64,000 nt of DNA from positions 1-64,000 of IMG/VR virus record IMGVR_UViG_3300044701_002547, one strand, 5' to 3'. The notes under the pieces were generated by a model. That model was given only the letters and a program-made list of their open reading frames with translations. It did no database searches and was not told where the DNA came from. This document shows positions 59,820 to 64,000 of the stretch, in pieces. Source of the stretch: a virus. Both the position numbers and the translations under genes were made by a program. The number at the start of each line of letters is the position of its first letter. Position 1 is the stretch's first letter.

Positions 59820-61844
59820 ATGGCAATAAAACCTACAATTTCTCTCAAAGGTTTAAGATCTTCAGCAGCACAGACAGGGAAAACTGCTAAATCAATACAG
59901 TCTTCTTTAACTTCCAATATAAAGCAAAAAACAAATTTATATTCAAGTATTAAAACTATTAAAAAAAGAAGAGAAGAGAGAGATCGAAGAAATATTTTAC
60001 AAACTCAATTACTAGCACCCACTCTTGTCAGAGCAAGAAGGGGTCCAAAATCTTTAGCGACAACAACTCAACAAGGATTGAGTATTGGTGATAGATTGAT
60101 GGGATTTTTAAAGTATGCAACTGCAGGATGGCTTTTGAGTAATATACCAACCTGGTCTGCACTAGGAAATCAACTTGTTAGAAGACTTAAAACTGCTGGA
60201 AGTATTTTAAGTAATTATGGTGATGAGACTCTAAAAGTATTAACGGGAATTACCAATGTTTTTGGCGCAGCTCTTACTAATATTTCGAGTTTTGATTTCT
60301 TAGATAGTTCTTCAAGATTAAAAAATTCATTTGAAAATTTAATGACAAATGTTGATGATTTGGGAAAAGGAATTATAGATGCATTTAATGTAATTCTTCA
60401 ACCTTTTACTGATATTCCTCCACTTGGTTCAGATCAATTAGAAAGAGAAAGACAACAACAAGAACAGGATAGTGGAACAGGACAACCCCAACCACCATCT
60501 GGAACTCGTGGAGGAAATTCTGATTTTTGGACTTTGGTTGCAGTTGTCTCTAGGGAAGATAGTGATCCTCAAGGGCAAGCAGACGTAGCACAATCAATTT
60601 ATAATCGTGTAGCATCTGGTGCTTATGGATCTAAAAATATTCGACAACTTATTTTAAGAGAAAGTCAATATCAACCAACTTGGGAACGTCCAAAACCAAG
60701 AAGTGATAGAAAACAAATACCAAATCCAGAATGGTATGAAATTACTGACGCAGAATCTGCAGCAAAAGCAACTGGATTTTCTGTCTCAACTATAAAGGGA
60801 GTTGCTAACAATATTACAAATCCAACATTACAAAAAGAAGCAGTAAAATTTGTTGGTGGAAGGACAGATTTTAAAGCTTCAAATAATCGATTTTCTGGAT
60901 CAATTCAAAGAAAAGCAGGTGATAATAATTTTGGATGGCAGTATGGATATAGTGGAACAACAGTTGGGCAAATTCCAAATTTAGGTTTAACACCGCCATC
61001 AACATCTCCACCTCCAGCAAGACCTGTCCCATCATCTAATTTTGCTCCAGTTTCTGGAGATAGCGGTTCTTCTATGGGAAGAAGACCTGCAAGAGTTCCT
61101 TTTAGTCCATTTAAACCTAATTCAGGTGCTGTTATAACTTCTGTTATGGGATTGAGGAAGGGAAAGCCTCACACCGGATATGATTTAGCATCCCCTTCAG
61201 GAACTCCACTTTATGCATATTTTTCTGGTATTGTTACACATGAAAATCGTGCTCCTGGAAGAGGTCCCGATCACGGAGCTGGGTATGGGTATTGGATTAT
61301 ATGGAAAGATGATGTTTATGGATCATATCATTTCTTTGGTCACATGTTAAAGCCTGCTGAAGTTAAAAAAGGTCAAAGATTTAATCAGGGAGCATTGTTA
61401 GGATATGTTGGAAGTACTGGAAGATCTACTGGACCTCATTTACACTGGGAGATCTCAAAAGATGCTCCAGATTCAATGGGAAATTTTAAAACTCGTGAAG
61501 ATATTCCAACCTGGTTAAAAAATCACCCAATTAAGAAAACTCCAACCCAAGTAACACCTCAATCAAGACCATCAGTTCCATTAGTTCCTACTCCAGCAGC
61601 AACTACTACTCAAGAAGAACAGCAAGCACAAATAGATAGTTCTTATAGAGAAGGTCTTGCGGAAGGAATAACGCAAGAAAGACAAGGAAGAAAAGTAGTT
61701 GTAATTGATGATAGAAGTTCTCCCATCATACAACAAGTTGTGTCAGGTGGCGGTGGTGATGGCATTACATTTTCAATTAATGAATCTGCCTTGTTAAATA
61801 ATTTTATAAAAAATAAACTTCTCTTAGATTTAAATTACGTCTAA
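59820..61844 (+). CDS. Tail-associated cell-wall hydrolase: SleB-like domain plus M23 peptidase (674 aa)
   Basis: Residues about 1-200 form a basic and hydrophobic structural region. Residues about 230-330 resemble cell-wall hydrolase SleB (VAVVSREDSDPQGQADVAQSIYNRVASGAYGSKNIRQLILRESQYQP). Residues about 435-570 form an M23 (LytM) peptidase with H451-x3-D455 (HTGYDLASPSG), a YHFFGHM strand and H540-L-H542 (GPHLHWEIS), a zinc-binding set. It likely cuts peptidoglycan at DNA entry. gp27 follows with a one-base overlap. It may take over the lysozyme role that T4 places in gp5. Confidence 0.85.
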   Translation: MAIKPTISLKGLRSSAAQTGKTAKSIQSSLTSNIKQKTNLYSSIKTIKKRREERDRRNILQTQLLAPTLVRARRGPKSLATTTQQGLSIGDRLMGFLKYATAGWLLSNIPTWSALGNQLVRRLKTAGSILSNYGDETLKVLTGITNVFGAALTNISSFDFLDSSSRLKNSFENLMTNVDDLGKGIIDAFNVILQPFTDIPPLGSDQLERERQQQEQDSGTGQPQPPSGTRGGNSDFWTLVAVVSREDSDPQGQADVAQSIYNRVASGAYGSKNIRQLILRESQYQPTWERPKPRSDRKQIPNPEWYEITDAESAAKATGFSVSTIKGVANNITNPTLQKEAVKFVGGRTDFKASNNRFSGSIQRKAGDNNFGWQYGYSGTTVGQIPNLGLTPPSTSPPPARPVPSSNFAPVSGDSGSSMGRRPARVPFSPFKPNSGAVITSVMGLRKGKPHTGYDLASPSGTPLYAYFSGIVTHENRAPGRGPDHGAGYGYWIIWKDDVYGSYHFFGHMLKPAEVKKGQRFNQGALLGYVGSTGRSTGPHLHWEISKDAPDSMGNFKTREDIPTWLKNHPIKKTPTQVTPQSRPSVPLVPTPAATTTQEEQQAQIDSSYREGLAEGITQERQGRKVVVIDDRSSPIIQQVVSGGGGDGITFSINESALLNNFIKNKLLLDLNYV

Positions 61845-63169
61845 TGTCAATTAAACAGTCAATATTTGAAGAAATTACGATTGAATCAAATGATCAGTCA
61901 AGAACTGTAGATATTACATCAGGTTCTGTGATGATTGATTATTATGAGGATATATTCTCACCAACCATCACTGCAAAAATCAGAGTTATTAATACGGGTA
62001 ATACAGTTGTCGGTGCAGATAGTAAAGATAATCAATTACAAGCAATTTACACTGGTCTTCCTTTAAGAGGAGGAGAGAGAGTTGGAATGAAAATTGCTGG
62101 AAATAGAGAGGGAAATCCAGGACTAGATTTTTCATTTGATCCTAAGACTTATTTGTATGTTTCTAGCATAAGTGATGTAATTGCCGAGAACAACAAAGAA
62201 AGTTTTACTCTTCATTTAGTGTCTAGGGAAGCAATCACAAATGAGACAACTAGAGTTGCTAAAAAATATGCAAACTTACCAATTAATGAATCCGTAAATA
62301 AAATTCTTACAGATGTATTGAGAGCAAATAAAATTGGTACATTAGATCAAACATCAAATAATTATTCTTTCATTGGTAATCTTAGAAAACCATTTACTGT
62401 TCTAACTTGGTTAGCTTCAAAAGGTGTTCCAGAAAAATCGGGAAGTGGCACGGCGGGGTTTTTCTTTTATCAGACAGTTGATGGATTTCAATTTAGATCA
62501 ATTGATTTATTAACTCAACAACCAAAAAAAGAGACCTTTACATATAGTGAAGCAACTGAAACTTATGATGCTGAAGGTCAGAGAACGAATAATGACTTTA
62601 AAATTTTAAATTATACGATACAAAAAAATCAAAATTTAATTGAAAAACTAAGATTAGGAACATATTCAAATGTCAGATATTTTTTCAATCCATTAACAGG
62701 ATCTATTACTGAACCAGGCAAAGTTACATTCAAGTATAGTGATTATGCAGACAATACAAACAATCTTGGAAAAGAATTAATTAATTTACCTAAAATTTCT
62801 GATAATGCTGGGAAAACTTTAGGAGATTGTCCGACGAGAATTATTACAGGAGTTCTTGATGTTGGAACAATGCAACCGGGAATTTCTACAAGCACAAATG
62901 CAGATCCAACAGAATACCAATCGCAAGTATTGATGAGATACAATAATATGTTTATGCAAACTTTGAATGTGATGGTTCCTTCAAATACAAATCTGAGAGC
63001 TGGTGATGTAATTGAATGTCTATTTCCTAAGATTTCAAGAGCATCTGCTAGAGAATATGATGAGGATCAAAGTGGTCTATATATGATTAAAGAGTTATGT
63101 CATCATTTTGATGCTACTCGTTCTTATACCTCTTTAAAATTAATTAGAGATACTTTTGGTAGAAAATAA
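61844..63169 (+). CDS. 27: Baseplate hub protein gp27
   Basis: The 441-aa protein has the hub opening SIFEEITIESNDQSRTVDITSGSVMIDYYEDIFSPTITAKIRVINTG. It also has YVSSISDVIAENNKESFTLHLVSREAITNETTRVAKKY, FTVLTWLASKGVPEKSGSGTAGFFFYQTVDGFQFRSID and a C-terminal LNVMVPSNTNLRAGDVIECLFPKIS region. gp27 forms the trimeric base of the spike under gp5. The start overlaps the lysin stop, and gp5 follows 6 nt downstream. Confidence 0.88.
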   Translation: MSIKQSIFEEITIESNDQSRTVDITSGSVMIDYYEDIFSPTITAKIRVINTGNTVVGADSKDNQLQAIYTGLPLRGGERVGMKIAGNREGNPGLDFSFDPKTYLYVSSISDVIAENNKESFTLHLVSREAITNETTRVAKKYANLPINESVNKILTDVLRANKIGTLDQTSNNYSFIGNLRKPFTVLTWLASKGVPEKSGSGTAGFFFYQTVDGFQFRSIDLLTQQPKKETFTYSEATETYDAEGQRTNNDFKILNYTIQKNQNLIEKLRLGTYSNVRYFFNPLTGSITEPGKVTFKYSDYADNTNNLGKELINLPKISDNAGKTLGDCPTRIITGVLDVGTMQPGISTSTNADPTEYQSQVLMRYNNMFMQTLNVMVPSNTNLRAGDVIECLFPKISRASAREYDEDQSGLYMIKELCHHFDATRSYTSLKLIRDTFGRK

Positions 63170-63175
63170 ACAAAT

Positions 63176-64000
63176 ATGTTAGACCAATCATTACTTCAAA
63201 GTCATTTTATAGGTAGGGATGGTTTCCGTTGGTGGTTGGGGCAAATTCCTCCTGTTGAAGTGTGGCAAGAACAAGCAGATAAAAATGGTTGGGGTCTTAG
63301 AGTTAAGGTTAGAATTCTTGGTTATCATTCTCTTGACCCTAATGATTTGAGTGATGAAGAATTACCTTGGGCTCAGGTAATGTTGCCAACAACTGCTGGA
63401 TCTGGTGGTGCTTTTTATGGCACAAATCCAAAAGTAAGACAAGGTGATATGGTAATTGGGTTCTTTATGGATGGTGATAATGCCCAAATTCCTGTCATTA
63501 TGGGTGTATTGGGAAAGACGGATACTTGGGGAGATTTAAATTATCAAAATCCATTTACACCTTTTACTGGATATACTAAAAATATACCAAAACCAGATTT
63601 ATCTATGAGAGGATTACCTACAGGGACTCCTACAAATGAAGGTACTATCACTTCAGGAGGAGTACCTCCGGCAATTGATCCTAATAAAGGACAAACAGCA
63701 TCGAGTGCAGTAGGAACAAAAGTTGTATTGGCAAATACTTGTGAGAACACAACTCAACCAGTAATTAAATCGGAAATTGATAATTTACTTAAATGGATTC
63801 AAGATAAACAGGCAAAAATTGGCGAATATAATTTAAAAGTTAGAAATACTGCTGAAGTTATTAAAGGTGCTTTGGGTTGGGTAATCAATGAGATGTTTAA
63901 AAGGTTAGAATTATTTCTAGTGGGTGATGAAAAAAAACCTGGAATCATACCAAGAGGAATACAAGCTTTATATATTGCAGTTTATGGAGCAACATACGCT
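63176..64000 (+). CDS. 5: Baseplate hub/spike protein gp5, 3'-truncated by the window edge
   Basis: The first 275 codons are present. An OB-fold domain is clear: WWLGQIPPVEVWQEQADKNGWGLRVKVRILGYHSLDP and ELPWAQVMLPTTAGSGGAFYGTNPKVRQGDMVIGFFMDGDNAQIPVIMGVLGKT. The following segment, to the window edge, does not resemble the T4 lysozyme domain, which fits the upstream lysin taking that role. The spike beta-helix would lie beyond 64000. Confidence 0.85.
   Translation, partial: MLDQSLLQSHFIGRDGFRWWLGQIPPVEVWQEQADKNGWGLRVKVRILGYHSLDPNDLSDEELPWAQVMLPTTAGSGGAFYGTNPKVRQGDMVIGFFMDGDNAQIPVIMGVLGKTDTWGDLNYQNPFTPFTGYTKNIPKPDLSMRGLPTGTPTNEGTITSGGVPPAIDPNKGQTASSAVGTKVVLANTCENTTQPVIKSEIDNLLKWIQDKQAKIGEYNLKVRNTAEVIKGALGWVINEMFKRLELFLVGDEKKPGIIPRGIQALYIAVYGATYA

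Noticed and set aside
1-64000. tRNA genes, integrase or attachment site
   Set aside because: I saw no cloverleaf-like sequence with a CCA-type acceptor pattern and no integrase; an automated tRNA scan would be needed to exclude tRNAs fully.

Overview
The window is part of a T4-like cyanomyovirus genome, i.e. a phage of marine Synechococcus or Prochlorococcus. The evidence is a photosystem II D2 gene (psbD) cut by the left edge, T4-type replication and baseplate genes (gp33, gp59, gp32, gp53, gp48, gp4, gp54, gp26, gp27, gp5), cyanophage signature genes (phoH, thyX, DUF1825), and T4-type late promoters (NATAAATA). The DNA is AT-rich. I saw no tRNA gene, CRISPR array, integrase or reverse transcriptase.

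Layout. 1-2.8 kb: psbD, two HNH-type endonuclease genes and a chain of very small overlapping genes. 2.85-23.05 kb: adhesin and tail-fibre genes, including two giant genes (2722 and 1653 aa), each with three long Gly-X-Gln collagen-like arrays, and three tandem lectin-like paralogues. 23.08-33.9 kb: three paralogous proteins of 12 kelch-like repeats, interleaved with a GT2-like glycosyltransferase, a glycosyltransferase-FkbM methyltransferase fusion, a sulfotransferase and two 2-oxoglutarate/Fe(II) oxygenases. 33.9-37.75 kb: two glycine-rich fibre-tip-like proteins, a tail assembly chaperone and a coiled-coil/beta-helix protein. 37.8-45.5 kb: a glycan-modification operon (GH130-like protein, GT17, GT4-like, methyltransferases, a 941-aa methyltransferase-FkbM-GT2 fusion, and a GT25-oxygenase fusion). 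45.7-53.7 kb: replication and metabolism genes with host-type sigma70 promoters (glutaredoxin, a nitrogen-control locus, thyX, phoH, a RecB-like nuclease, gp33, gp59, DUF1825, gp32, a Mom-like protein). 53.7-56.7 kb, minus strand: gp53, gp48, a conserved protein, gp4 and a GIY-YIG endonuclease. 56.8-64 kb: gp54, gp26, a probable gp51, hub/tape-measure-type proteins including a two-domain tail lysin, gp27, and gp5 cut by the right edge.

Two systems stand out. First, at 47.49-47.79 kb an NtcA-type box (GTA-N8-TAC), a -10 element 23 nt further on, a glutamine riboswitch starting at the predicted +1, and a 43-aa DUF4278 (PirA-like) gene form a compact nitrogen-status circuit. Second, the collagen-like and propeller fibre genes sit among glycosyl-, methyl- and sulfotransferases, hydroxylase-type oxygenases and a GT25-oxygenase fusion whose domain order resembles eukaryotic and mimivirus collagen lysyl hydroxylase/glycosyltransferases. 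I infer a possible virion-decoration pathway acting on Thr-rich fibres. The domains are read from sequence; the substrate is not known.
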